A stretch of 15,585 bases of DNA, taken from Treponema sp. (GTDB lineage: Bacteria > Spirochaetota > Spirochaetia > Treponematales > Rectinemataceae). Location of the stretch: contig JAAYWE010000236.1 of NCBI GenBank assembly GCA_012516755.1, positions 1 to 15,585 on the forward strand, given 5' to 3'. Made by a program: the position numbers and the translations under genes. The notes under the pieces are model-generated. The model searched no databases, was not told the origin of the DNA, and was given only the letters and a program-made list of their open reading frames with translations. Shown here one piece after another: positions 6,168 through 14,399 of this stretch. The first letter of the stretch is position 1; every line of letters begins with the position of its first letter.

Positions 6168-7411
6168 TGTTAAATGCCAGAGAAACCACATTTATTCAAT
6201 CGATAAACAAGAATGAGCTAATCTCTTTGATTCAAGATCTCGTACAAATAGATTCTGTGATACGCCCAGAAACAGGTAATACCGAGCACAAAGTAGCCTG
6301 CTATATTATCGATTGGATTCGACGCGAATTAGATATCGAGCCCATCATTTGCGAGGTAGCTTCCAATCGTGAGAATATTATTCTTACTATTGATTCCGGT
6401 CATCCAGGTCCATGTTTGATGATAGAAGGGCACATGGATGTAGTCAGCGAGGGCGACAAAGCAGCATGGAAGTATGATCCTTTTGGGGCGGAGATAATAG
6501 ATGGCAGAATATACGGCCGCGGGTCCTGCGACATGAAAGCTGGCGATGCAATTGCTCTTCTCATCGCTAAGAGCTTTAGACGCACCGATCAGCCATGGAT
6601 TGGAAAATTACGCCTTGGCATTGTGTGCGACGAAGAAGGCATGATGATTGGAATAAAGCATCTCATTAAAAATGGTTACGCAGATGATGTAGATGCCTGC
6701 CTCATTCCAGAACCAGAAGAGAATAACTTATGCATAAGCATGAAAGGTGCTATTCGGGCTATTGTGAGAGTCAAAGGTAAGATGGCTCATGGAGCCATGC
6801 CCTTGGCAGGTATCAATCCCAATACTCGCCTGGCACGGATTATTCTGGCCTTCGAGGAATATGAGAAACAAGAGAAAATACGCTGTGGAGTGGATCCATA
6901 TCTGGGTTTGCCATCGATAACTTTTACCGTGATACAGTCTCCGCCAGCAGGAAGCCCTGCGCAGCTCAATGTCATGCCAGCAGAGGCGATTGCGTATGTC
7001 GATATTCGAACTACACCTGCACAGAACCATGATGCAGTAAAGACAAAACTCCAGAGTATTCTCGATGAACTTTCAGGTAGCGATCCCGATTTCAAGGCAG
7101 AACTGGAATTCATCGAAGATCGACCTGTAGTGAGCATTTCGAAAGACGAGCCAATCGCGGCAGTTTCAGCACAAGCATATAAGGATGTTACAGGAAAAGA
7201 TCCGATATGGAATGGAGTCCCTGGTGCAACCGACGGGACATTCCTGAGTGCCTGGAAAAACATCCCTTGTATCGTCAATGGTCCGGGGCCTCGGCATATA
7301 CCTCATCAGATCGATGAATATGTTGAGATAGATGAGGCATATGAATGCGCCAAGATCTATGCATTGACTGCTTCGCGATTTCTTGCTTCAAAATCCTCTG
7401 ATAATCCCTAG
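6164..7411 (+). CDS. M20 family zinc amidohydrolase, ArgE/DapE/ACY1-type
   Basis: M20 enzymes of this type hydrolyse the amide bond of N-acyl amino acids in the cytosol using two zinc ions. The protein has 415 residues, the usual length. Metal and catalytic positions are all visible: His90 and Asp92 in EGHMD, bridging Asp123 in GRGSCDMKAG, catalytic and metal Glu157/Glu158 in CDEEG, an acidic ligand in PEPEEN (183/185), and His378 in GPGPRHIPHQ. The inserted dimerisation domain spans roughly 200-310, with His209 in KMAHGAMP. The WKYDPFGAEIIDGRIYGRG segment is typical of ArgE/DapE and unlike the M20C N-carbamoylase branch. The start overlaps the panE stop; a second ATG follows immediately at 6167. 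Between panE and an importer, a biosynthetic ArgE or DapE role is unlikely; it may cleave the transported compound (for example pantothenate or another N-acyl-beta-alanine). Substrate is unproven. Confidence 0.88.
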   Translation: MMLNARETTFIQSINKNELISLIQDLVQIDSVIRPETGNTEHKVACYIIDWIRRELDIEPIICEVASNRENIILTIDSGHPGPCLMIEGHMDVVSEGDKAAWKYDPFGAEIIDGRIYGRGSCDMKAGDAIALLIAKSFRRTDQPWIGKLRLGIVCDEEGMMIGIKHLIKNGYADDVDACLIPEPEENNLCISMKGAIRAIVRVKGKMAHGAMPLAGINPNTRLARIILAFEEYEKQEKIRCGVDPYLGLPSITFTVIQSPPAGSPAQLNVMPAEAIAYVDIRTTPAQNHDAVKTKLQSILDELSGSDPDFKAELEFIEDRPVVSISKDEPIAAVSAQAYKDVTGKDPIWNGVPGATDGTFLSAWKNIPCIVNGPGPRHIPHQIDEYVEIDEAYECAKIYALTASRFLASKSSDNP

Positions 7412-7436
7412 AAATCTCTATTTTAAAGGATTCTTT

Positions 7437-8192
7437 ATGCTGAAGATAAGTGGCCTATCCAAGAGTTTCGGCGCTTTGCAAGCATTAGATAAAGTGGACA
7501 TTGAGATCAAAGAGGGAGAGATTCATGGAATAATCGGACCAAATGGCTCCGGGAAGACCACTCTTTTCAATTGCATAACAGGGATACTTAAGCCTAATGA
7601 AGGAAAGGTCATTTTCAAGGGCGAAGACATTACTGGCCTAAAGCCAAATATAATTGCGAATAAAGGTATCCATCGGACATTTCAAGCCGGCAAATTGGTT
7701 TCGAATCTGACAGTGCTCGAGAATATAATGTGCGGTTTTCAAGAGCCTTTATCCAAATCCCTAAAGGATACAATGATTCGGTTGCCTTTTACTCAATCCA
7801 AGAGAGAAAAGGAAATTAAAGAAAAGGCTGAAAGGATAGCCGAATTTGTTGGAATTGTTGATTCAATTCATAGATGGGCTAGCGATCTAGTGTGGACAGA
7901 ACGACAGCTTGTCCAAATAGGACGCGCTCTTATAAATGAACCGCAATTGCTGTTGCTCGATGAGCCGGCATCGGGAATGGGATCGCTTGAAATCGAAAAA
8001 ATGGAAGAGATCATCAGGAAAATACGAAAAAAGGGCATAACAATCGTGGTAGTGAGCCATGAGGTAAGGATGCTAATGAATCTATCCGAAATTGTCACCG
8101 TGCTCAGCTTTGGACAAAAAATCGCTGAGGATATCCCAGAGAATATTCAAAAGGATCCTCGAGTTTTGGAGGCATACCTTGGAACAAAATAG
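7437..8192 (+). CDS. livG: Branched-chain-type ABC transporter ATPase, LivG-like, with altered signature motif
   Basis: This is one of the two ATPases of a Liv-type (HAAT) importer. I start at ATG 7437 because it has AAAGGA 6 bases upstream and the family-typical MLKISGLSKSFGALQALDKVD; an in-frame ATG at 7383 lies inside the previous gene and lacks a ribosome site. Length 251 residues (LivG usually about 250-255). Walker A GPNGSGKTT has Lys40; Walker B LLLLDEP has Asp175/Glu176; the switch His is in VVVSHEV. The ABC signature, normally LSxGQ, reads LVWTE (151-155), so its Ser and Gly are missing. The partner ATPase has a normal signature, giving an asymmetric pair. The gap to the previous stop is 25 bases. 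Part of the 3958-11878 operon. Confidence 0.88.
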   Translation: MLKISGLSKSFGALQALDKVDIEIKEGEIHGIIGPNGSGKTTLFNCITGILKPNEGKVIFKGEDITGLKPNIIANKGIHRTFQAGKLVSNLTVLENIMCGFQEPLSKSLKDTMIRLPFTQSKREKEIKEKAERIAEFVGIVDSIHRWASDLVWTERQLVQIGRALINEPQLLLLDEPASGMGSLEIEKMEEIIRKIRKKGITIVVVSHEVRMLMNLSEIVTVLSFGQKIAEDIPENIQKDPRVLEAYLGTK

Positions 8193-8220
8193 CACCTTGG
8201 TTAGCGGAGAAAAAGCTCCG

Positions 8221-8919
8221 ATGCTCACTGTCGAGGAAATTTCAGTATCATATGGACATATACAAGCTCTGAAGAAAATTTCCATAGAAGTATATCCTCA
8301 GGAAATCGTAGTTTTGATTGGAGCTAATGGAGCGGGGAAAACTACACTCCTGTCATCTATACTTGGTGTAAAAACACCGAGTTCAGGTAAAGTTGTTTTT
8401 GAAGGAAAAAGGATTGATAAGGCCTCTGTAGATAGAAATGTTAGGGCTGGTCTTTGTTTGGTGCCCGAAGGAAGAGGAGTATTCGCCTCGATGTCGGTAT
8501 TGGACAATCTATTGCTTGGAGCCCATCATAACTTAGCAAACAAAGATAAGAATCTTGCGCGTGTTTATGAATGGTTTCCTTTTTTGTACAAAAGAAAAGA
8601 TCAAATAGCAAGGACACTTTCGGGAGGTGAGCGGCAGATGCTTGCAATTGCGAGAGCTCTGATGTCAGATCCAAAATTGATAATGATAGATGAGCCATCG
8701 CTTGGGCTGGCACCTATCATAGTCAATAGTATTTTTGACATTCTCATCACCTTGAATAGAGAAGGATATACGGTGTTATTGGCTGAGCAGAATGCATTCA
8801 AAGCTCTCAATTGTGCTCACAGAGGATATGTCCTTGAAACAGGTACCATTTCTCTTTCAGGTCCTTCTTCTCGGCTCTTAAATGATCCAGGTGTAAAAGC
8901 AGCCTATCTAGGAGCATGA
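8221..8919 (+). CDS. livF: Branched-chain-type ABC transporter ATPase, LivF-like
   Basis: This is the second ATPase of the importer, energising the LivH/LivM permeases from the cytosolic side. ATG 8221 gives MLTVEEISVSYGHIQALKKISIEV, which matches the usual family N terminus, and a product of 232 residues (typical 233-237). An alternative TTG start at 8179, overlapping the end of livG by 14 bases, has a better ribosome site (GGAGG with 6-base spacing) and would add 14 residues; translation may begin there. Walker A GANGAGKTT contains Lys40, the signature LSGGE (133-137) is canonical, and Walker B IMIDEP has Asp157/Glu158, with SLGLAP following as in LivF. VPEGRGVF is a further LivF hallmark. 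Followed closely by livH. Confidence 0.88.
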   Translation: MLTVEEISVSYGHIQALKKISIEVYPQEIVVLIGANGAGKTTLLSSILGVKTPSSGKVVFEGKRIDKASVDRNVRAGLCLVPEGRGVFASMSVLDNLLLGAHHNLANKDKNLARVYEWFPFLYKRKDQIARTLSGGERQMLAIARALMSDPKLIMIDEPSLGLAPIIVNSIFDILITLNREGYTVLLAEQNAFKALNCAHRGYVLETGTISLSGPSSRLLNDPGVKAAYLGA

Positions 8920-8921
8920 AT

Positions 8922-9806
8922 ATGCAAGTTTTTATTGCGCAAATATTGAATGGTCTTTCCATTGGAAGCGTATATATGCTTTTAGCAACAGCTTTTAATC
9001 TTCTACTTCTTGTAGCGATGATCATTCATTTTTCCTATCCTCAAGTTGTTGTGTTTTGTATGTACATTATCTGGCTGGTACTCAAGATAACCAATAATAA
9101 TGTATTTTTTGGAATCCTAGCTGGAGTCTCTTCTGCAATATTATTTAACATTATCAGTGCGCCGCTTTTTCAAAAAATCATGAAGAACAGAGAAGAAGTC
9201 GATATAAACGCAACAATGGTTCTATCAATGGCCATAGGATGGATTATTACCGATGTTCTTTCGCATGCCTTCAATAATGGACTCCCGATCCAATTTCCTG
9301 AAGAAATTACTGGCAGTAAGCCTTTGTTCAGGGTCGGGTTGATTAGCATTCTGCCCGGTCAGGTCTTAGCATTATCCATCGGAATCATCGTTGTAGTTGG
9401 TTTCTTTATTCTGCTATATAAGACCAAAATGGGAAGAGCTTTCAGAGCTATTGCAGAAGACCCAGCCGGTGCGAAACTTGTCGGCATTCCTTTGGTAAAG
9501 ACGGGATTTCAAAGTTATGCTCTCTCGGGGGCTTTGGGCGGGCTGACAGCGGTGCTACTGATAATGCTTTTCCATTCTGCATCTCCGGGTTTGGGAGAGC
9601 AGGTTTCGCATAAGGTCTTGGCAGTATCTATAGTCGCAGGCCTTGGCAATCTGGTTGGAGGTCTAGTTGTAGGATTAGCTCTCGGTATTCTTGAAGCACT
9701 TGTCCAGGGATATGTCTCGGGGAATTGGTCGAATGCAATTGCATTTGTAGTCATGCTTGTAATTATTCTAGTCAAGCCGAGAGGCTTGTTTGGCGTTAAG
9801 GTATAG
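8922..9806 (+). CDS. livH: Branched-chain-type ABC transporter permease, LivH-like
   Basis: This inner-membrane subunit forms half of the import channel. The product is strongly hydrophobic throughout, with about eight membrane segments. Family features include the N-terminal QILNGLSIGSVYMLLATAF, the cytosolic coupling segment GRAFRAIAEDPAGAKLVGI (about 171-189) that contacts an ATPase, SGALGGLTAVL, and a C-terminal AGLGNLVGGLVVG...KPRGLFG. I prefer ATG 8922 (294 residues): GGAG at 8911-8914 is 7 bases upstream. ATG 8916 overlaps the livF stop but would leave a spacing of only 1 base. Length is normal for LivH (about 290-310). Confidence 0.87.
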   Translation: MQVFIAQILNGLSIGSVYMLLATAFNLLLLVAMIIHFSYPQVVVFCMYIIWLVLKITNNNVFFGILAGVSSAILFNIISAPLFQKIMKNREEVDINATMVLSMAIGWIITDVLSHAFNNGLPIQFPEEITGSKPLFRVGLISILPGQVLALSIGIIVVVGFFILLYKTKMGRAFRAIAEDPAGAKLVGIPLVKTGFQSYALSGALGGLTAVLLIMLFHSASPGLGEQVSHKVLAVSIVAGLGNLVGGLVVGLALGILEALVQGYVSGNWSNAIAFVVMLVIILVKPRGLFGVKV

Positions 9807-9815
9807 GAGGAGAGC

Positions 9816-10721
9816 ATGCCACTTTCGCTCTATTACTTTCTTTCGATCACAGCAGTGAATATATTGATGAGCTGGGCTCTATATGTGCCATATAGGGTCA
9901 CGCAGCTGCATTTTATTACCATCGCAAACATGATGATTTCTGGGTATCTTGCCGGATATTTGGTTTTGCATGCTCATGTTCCCTTTATATGGGCTCTTCT
10001 AATAGGCTTTGCAGTAGGGGGTATTATAGGTTTTATTGTATCTCTATTCATTGGTGATGCCCCAACATTTTCCGTTGTTATCGTAGGATTTACTTCTATT
10101 TATATTACAAGAACAATTGTGGAGAATTTGCCAATAATCGGCGGAACAATGGGAATGTTTGGTCTTCCCAACATAGGTGGCAACCCGGGGACGCATCGGT
10201 GGATAATCCTATGTATCTTATATGGGCTTGTTATTCTTTGTGGCTTTCTTATCTATCGATTCGATCATTCCAGCATTGGACGAGCAGCTTCTGCGGTCTT
10301 TGTAGACAAAGAATTGGCTTCCTCTCTTGGAATAGATATCAAAAAGCTTGGTATGCTGGTTCAAACGTTCAGCTGTACGCTTGCAGGCGGTGTGGGCGTT
10401 CTATATGGCTTTATCTATAGGAGCTTTCACCTGGATTTTTTCGGTTTTGCCTTGATAGGCATTTTTATGACGGTTCTTTTCGTGGGCGGATATTCCACTC
10501 AGTGGGGTCCGCTTATTACAGCTCCAATTCTTTATGGCTTGCCCTTATTTTTCCCCACAGAAGTGCAATCTTGGCGTATAGTAATATATGGATTGCTTCT
10601 TATTCTTGTTCTGGAATTGAAACCAGAAGGCTTCATTACCAGGAAATTCGTTCATTCCTTGGGTTTATCCTTTTCGCGCAAGCGAGCAAAGGAAATATAT
10701 AGTAAGGAGGAAGAGCAATGA
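9816..10721 (+). CDS. livM: Branched-chain-type ABC transporter permease, LivM-like
   Basis: This is the second permease subunit, membrane-embedded with about eight to nine hydrophobic segments. The coupling loop GRAASAVFVDKELASSLGI (from residue 155) and the following KKLGMLVQTFSCTLAGGVGVLYG place it in the LivM group, and ELKPEGF near the end is typical. It has 301 residues, short for LivM (often 320-420); the N-terminal extension of many LivM proteins is absent. The C terminus is basic then acidic (SRKRAKEIYSKEEEQ) and cytosolic. AGGAGGAG lies 3-4 bases before the ATG. Its stop overlaps the start of the binding-protein gene (ATGA). Confidence 0.86.
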   Translation: MPLSLYYFLSITAVNILMSWALYVPYRVTQLHFITIANMMISGYLAGYLVLHAHVPFIWALLIGFAVGGIIGFIVSLFIGDAPTFSVVIVGFTSIYITRTIVENLPIIGGTMGMFGLPNIGGNPGTHRWIILCILYGLVILCGFLIYRFDHSSIGRAASAVFVDKELASSLGIDIKKLGMLVQTFSCTLAGGVGVLYGFIYRSFHLDFFGFALIGIFMTVLFVGGYSTQWGPLITAPILYGLPLFFPTEVQSWRIVIYGLLLILVLELKPEGFITRKFVHSLGLSFSRKRAKEIYSKEEEQ

Positions 10722-11878
10722 AAAGGCAGATTGTTGCATTGCTGCTAATTTTGGTGGCTGTGAGTTTTGGCTTTAGCCAAACAAAAGTTGTGGTCAACGA
10801 ATGGAGGATTCCATTTCTCAATTGTCTAACCGGCCCTATTGCGGCAATTGGTGAATTCTTACAATGGGGAGCGAATTATGCAGCCAATGAAATAAATGCC
10901 GCAGGTGGCATTGCTGGGAAACCGGTCAGGGTCATTCCTGTAGATACAGGCAATGATCCACAGAAAGGTTCAGTTGAGATGGCACGCATTGTAAAGGATA
11001 GCCTTGTAGCCATGGGACCTGTTCCCGAGCCTGTAATTTTGGCAGCCATGCCGATAGCAGTAGAAAATCAGATGATGTCCATAACTGCGACGACTTCCTA
11101 TGAATATGCCGTACAGTTTTTCCCATGGACTGTTTCGTGGTTTCCTCCAACATTGGATAGACTGCCAGCACTGGTCATTGGATGGGCAAAGCAATTCAGC
11201 GATCTAAAGCAGGTTGTACAGTTTATTGAGCCATATGGGCCTTGGCCAGGCATGGCAGAAGCACACAGCAAAGCACTTGCAGGCCTGAATATAAAGGAAT
11301 TGAAAGCAATCGAGGTTCCTACAGATGCAGTTACCTTTGGTCCACTTGTGGTAAGAGCGCTTGATCAGAAACCTGACGGAATAATTCTCGTATGCAACGC
11401 GGAGAAAGCTGCGAAGATCATCAAAGAGCTAAAGAGCCGTGGATGGACAAAGATGAACCATATTTTGGTTTTCTCCAGTGCTGATGATGCGCAGCTATAC
11501 TCTACAGGCGGAGCAGATTTGAATGGTGTTCAGGTCTATAACTATCTCAACTTGGAAGTATCCAATCCTCGCTGGGACAAATTTAAAGCAGCGTTTGCGA
11601 AAGACCACAATGGCCAGATGCCCTTCTCCCTATCGCCGAACTACTATGATGCACTCTATATGATCAAGGAAGCAATTGAAAAGACCGGGGTTACTGGAGA
11701 TCCAAAGAAGCTCAAGGAAGAGCGCAAGAAGATTGCGGATTACTGCGCTAATGTAAAAGGCTTTCAGGGACTTCTCTATGAGTGGGACATGAAGGATGGA
11801 GTACCCACCAACAAGCCCTCCTATATATTCGAAATTCAGAATGGGGTAAAGCAATTCGTACTTGAGGTCAGGCCATAA
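10718..11878 (+). CDS. livK: Periplasmic substrate-binding protein of the Liv-type ABC importer
   Basis: This exported receptor captures the ligand and delivers it to the permeases. Residues 1-20 form a Sec signal peptide (MKRQ, then a hydrophobic ALLLILVAVSFGFS) with no lipobox Cys, so the mature protein is probably soluble. It is a type I periplasmic-binding fold of 386 residues, with the family segment INAAGGIAGKPVRVIPVDTGNDPQKG near 55-80 and a second-lobe segment around KPDGIILVCNAEKAAKIIKEL. Related proteins bind leucine, other amino acids, amides, urea or short acids, so the ligand cannot be read from the family. GGAGG precedes the ATG with a good spacing, and the start overlaps the livM stop. 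It is the last gene of the operon; the terminator follows. Confidence 0.87.
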   Translation: MKRQIVALLLILVAVSFGFSQTKVVVNEWRIPFLNCLTGPIAAIGEFLQWGANYAANEINAAGGIAGKPVRVIPVDTGNDPQKGSVEMARIVKDSLVAMGPVPEPVILAAMPIAVENQMMSITATTSYEYAVQFFPWTVSWFPPTLDRLPALVIGWAKQFSDLKQVVQFIEPYGPWPGMAEAHSKALAGLNIKELKAIEVPTDAVTFGPLVVRALDQKPDGIILVCNAEKAAKIIKELKSRGWTKMNHILVFSSADDAQLYSTGGADLNGVQVYNYLNLEVSNPRWDKFKAAFAKDHNGQMPFSLSPNYYDALYMIKEAIEKTGVTGDPKKLKEERKKIADYCANVKGFQGLLYEWDMKDGVPTNKPSYIFEIQNGVKQFVLEVRP

Positions 11879-11915
11879 GAAAAGTAGTTTATAAGGGAGT
11901 GTGAATCAATCAAGA

Positions 11916-11943
11916 AGGGGCGCCACGCATGCGGCGCCCTTTC
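11916..11943 (+). terminator. Rho-independent terminator of the aminotransferase-transporter operon
   Basis: GGGCGCC (11919-11925) pairs with GGCGCCC (11934-11940), and the stem extends to 10 pairs with one G-U and two A-U pairs around an 8-base loop. A TTTCTATAT tract follows. It lies 38 bases after the last operon gene. Confidence 0.88.
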
Positions 11944-12028
11944 TATATACAGTGCTTAAAATCGATTTTGCCAGTGTTTTGCAATCTCTTGAACGGATCA
12001 AATGGATTATTGAGGGGAGCATTTACAT

Positions 12029-13846
12029 GTGTTAGCATTATGGAAACAAAGATACAAAGCTCTTGGATGGCGAATTGGACATTATAGGGGGCTGGAAATG
12101 AAAGAAAGAATAGTGTCTGGATTATTTCCGATATTCAGTATCATACCTTCCTTATCTGATTTGCCTAAAAATCAATCTATTAGAGATCCCGTAATCAGAG
12201 TAAGTGACCTAACTATCACGGCTCCTTCTATATTTACAGAAGAGACTTTTGGGGAATTGGATTTTTACCTTTTCGTTCCCAACAAGGCAAAAGATATTGA
12301 ACCAAAGGCCGCCGGCTTAGCGATTATACTAATGGATAATGACTCCTTAGCACAGGTAGCATATGAATTTGCAAAAGCTTCTACTCAAGCTATTGAGCTC
12401 ACTATTGTTGCCGCAATAAAAAAACCCAAATCTGGATATGATATAGAGATCATCAATGAGCTAGTTAGTTTTCTAAGAAGCAAGTATAGCATAGCTGAAA
12501 CAAAAATATGGAGCGTAGGAGAAGGAGCAGGTGCACCGGCATGCATTGCTCTCAACAGAGCTTATCCTTCTGCTTTTGCATCAGTCGCAGTCAATATTGA
12601 TGTGGAAGCTTTTGAAGGGCCTTGGCTTGCTACAAAGCCTGTTTTGCCAGGGTCTGATTATAAAGTGGTGGATGTTCCCAAATGGACTGTAACTAAACAA
12701 ATGGAACGCACCATAAATTGGACAAAAAAACATCCAGATTATATAACAGTAACCGCTTCGAGCAATCAGCAAGATGCCATACTGGCCACGGATAAGGATT
12801 ATTGCGGCCCAACAGCATGGAAAGCTACGGAACCAGGTCCTAGTTGGATAAGCATTGATTTTGGAGAACCTCTTTACATAACCAGATGGGCAGTGCTAGC
12901 AACAGAAGTTAACGACAATTATGCTCTCGAATATAGTGACAACGGCGTCAATTGGTCTGGATTGGATGCTATTAGCAGCAATAAAAACGCAAGAATAGAC
13001 AGATTTGTAAGAAGAGGCGTTCTTGCGCAATATTACCGACTCTCCTCTACAAATCCAATGTCAATTAGAGAATTCGAAGTGTATGGTGATCATTGCAGCT
13101 TTGATGCTTTTGGCTATAGATTATACAACGGCAGAAATGGTTCTTACCTACATTTTCGGATATTCAAGCCCAATAGAGCGTACTATCGTAATGATACTAA
13201 GGTCCCCCTTGTAGTTTTTCTACATGGCGCAGGCCAAAGGGGACATTATAACAATGCACAGCTAGGGATAACAACCGGAGAAGGTGCCACTAATATTGCC
13301 TATGATTGGTGGCAAAAGAAACATCCCTGTTACATTATTGCAATTCAATGTCCATTAGAGGAAGCACATTTTTTTGAACAGATAGCCGCAAATGAGGTCG
13401 ATATTATCAAACAAGTAATTGCTGAATTTCCAGACATTGATAAAGACCGTGTCTATGTTACTGGTCTATCATTAGGTGGCTTTGGGACTTATAAACTAAT
13501 TGTGGATTATAGTGATATTTTTGCTGCTGCCGTTCCATTAGCTGGTGGCGGTTTTGACAATGGCAAAGGTCCAACTGATCCTGATAACTATATTTCTAGA
13601 GTATCTAATATCAAAAATATGCCTATTTGGGCTTTTCATTCTGAAGATGATGATTTGGTGAGTATAAAGTTGGGAATTTCTATGGTGGAAGCTATCAAAG
13701 CAATTGGTAACACAAATATTAGGTTTACCGTTTATCCTAAAGGGACATTTGGCTTCACCCCGCATTATTGTTGGCTTTTTGCTTATTATGATTGGGATAT
13801 GTGGGAATGGCTTTTTGCCCAAAATAGAAAGTTCTGGGCCAAATAA
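12029..13846 (+). CDS. Two-hydrolase-domain protein: inactive esterase-like domain, discoidin-like domain, active esterase domain
   Basis: A 605-residue protein in three parts. Residues about 60-200 resemble an alpha/beta-hydrolase, but the nucleophile motif reads GEGAG (164-168), with Gly166 where Ser is required. Residues about 238-353 look like an F5/8 type C (discoidin) domain: DFGEPLYITRWAVLA, YALEYSDNGVNW, then REFEVYGD. Residues about 360-605 form a PHB-depolymerase/feruloyl-esterase-like hydrolase: VVFLHGAG (oxyanion region), nucleophile Ser481 in GLSLGG, probable acid Asp541 in HSEDDD and His579 in FTPHYCW. Both hydrolase parts share the pattern around the nucleophile (...RAYPSAFASVAV against ...VDYSDIFAAAVP). 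The start is uncertain: GTG 12029 has GGAG 9 bases upstream; ATG 12098 gives a weakly signal-like N terminus (KERIVSGLFPIFSIIPSLS). A role on an external ester or polysaccharide is plausible; substrate unknown. Monocistronic by spacing. Confidence 0.75.
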   Translation: MLALWKQRYKALGWRIGHYRGLEMKERIVSGLFPIFSIIPSLSDLPKNQSIRDPVIRVSDLTITAPSIFTEETFGELDFYLFVPNKAKDIEPKAAGLAIILMDNDSLAQVAYEFAKASTQAIELTIVAAIKKPKSGYDIEIINELVSFLRSKYSIAETKIWSVGEGAGAPACIALNRAYPSAFASVAVNIDVEAFEGPWLATKPVLPGSDYKVVDVPKWTVTKQMERTINWTKKHPDYITVTASSNQQDAILATDKDYCGPTAWKATEPGPSWISIDFGEPLYITRWAVLATEVNDNYALEYSDNGVNWSGLDAISSNKNARIDRFVRRGVLAQYYRLSSTNPMSIREFEVYGDHCSFDAFGYRLYNGRNGSYLHFRIFKPNRAYYRNDTKVPLVVFLHGAGQRGHYNNAQLGITTGEGATNIAYDWWQKKHPCYIIAIQCPLEEAHFFEQIAANEVDIIKQVIAEFPDIDKDRVYVTGLSLGGFGTYKLIVDYSDIFAAAVPLAGGGFDNGKGPTDPDNYISRVSNIKNMPIWAFHSEDDDLVSIKLGISMVEAIKAIGNTNIRFTVYPKGTFGFTPHYCWLFAYYDWDMWEWLFAQNRKFWAK

Positions 13847-13909
13847 TAGCTTTAGTAAGGAATAGAAGGCAATCGAGAAGGTAGCCAGGCAGCATGTCTT
13901 TGTCTTCCC

Positions 13910-13939
13910 TTGACATCAATCCATTGCCTGCGTTATAAA
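13910..13939 (+). promoter_or_regulatory. Candidate promoter of tRNA-Leu
   Basis: A perfect TTGACA (13910-13915) is followed after 18 bases by TATAAA (13934-13939). It points at the tRNA gene about 110 bases downstream and lies in a gap with no other gene. Rest of the 13847-14050 gap shows no clear terminator for the preceding gene. Confidence 0.55.
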
Positions 13940-14050
13940 TACAGCCGCGCTAGTCGAGCTGCACAATTACAAAACCGTACAATCGCTGAGTCCTAAGAAC
14001 GGAAAGCGAGTATCGACTGAATTACAATGCGAAATTGCAGCAGCAAACCC

Positions 14051-14130
14051 GCCCAGATGGTGGAATTGGCAGACACGCTAGATTCAGGTTCTAGTGCGAA
14101 AGCATGGGGGTTCAAGTCCCCCTCTGGGCA
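14051..14130 (+). tRNA. tRNA-Leu (anticodon CAG)
   Basis: The acceptor stem GCCCAGA (14051-14057) pairs with TCTGGGC (14123-14129) and is followed by discriminator A. The anticodon stem CTAGA/TCTAG encloses the loop TTCAGGT with anticodon CAG, which reads CUG. A short class II variable arm (TGC-GAAA-GCA) identifies leucine, and the T arm is GGGGG-TTCAAGT-CCCCC. The CCA end is not encoded, so it must be added by a nucleotidyltransferase. At 80 bases it is compact for tRNA-Leu. Confidence 0.95.
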
Positions 14131-14399
14131 AATTCATATATAATAAGCAAATAATTATAGCAAAGGACCAAAGGCAAAAGACCAAATCCAAGACCAGAAT
14201 CCGAATCGCGATATTTTGGCTTTTGTTGGTCATAGTCTTGAATGCTAGCTCTAAACACAGCGGAGCAGAGCAAAGCGTTCGACCAAGAACAAGAAAAAGC
14301 GACAATATCTAGCACCGTCTGAAATCTAAAGCGCGAAGGGTAAGTATAAAAGACTCTCCCGGGATTCTGTAGTATAGCGATTTTCTAGGTCTATGATAT

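Noticed and set aside
7383..7436. Upstream in-frame start for the LivG-like gene
   Set aside because: It overlaps the M20 coding end, lacks a Shine-Dalgarno and adds 18 residues not found in the family; ATG 7437 has a good ribosome site.
8092..8220. Upstream in-frame start for the LivF-like gene at 8092
   Set aside because: It lies deep inside livG and the extra residues are livG read in another frame. Only TTG 8179 remains a real alternative to ATG 8221.
14084..14315. Overlapping short frames on both strands across and after the tRNA
   Set aside because: They run through the tRNA-Leu gene, lack ribosome sites and show no protein-like pattern.
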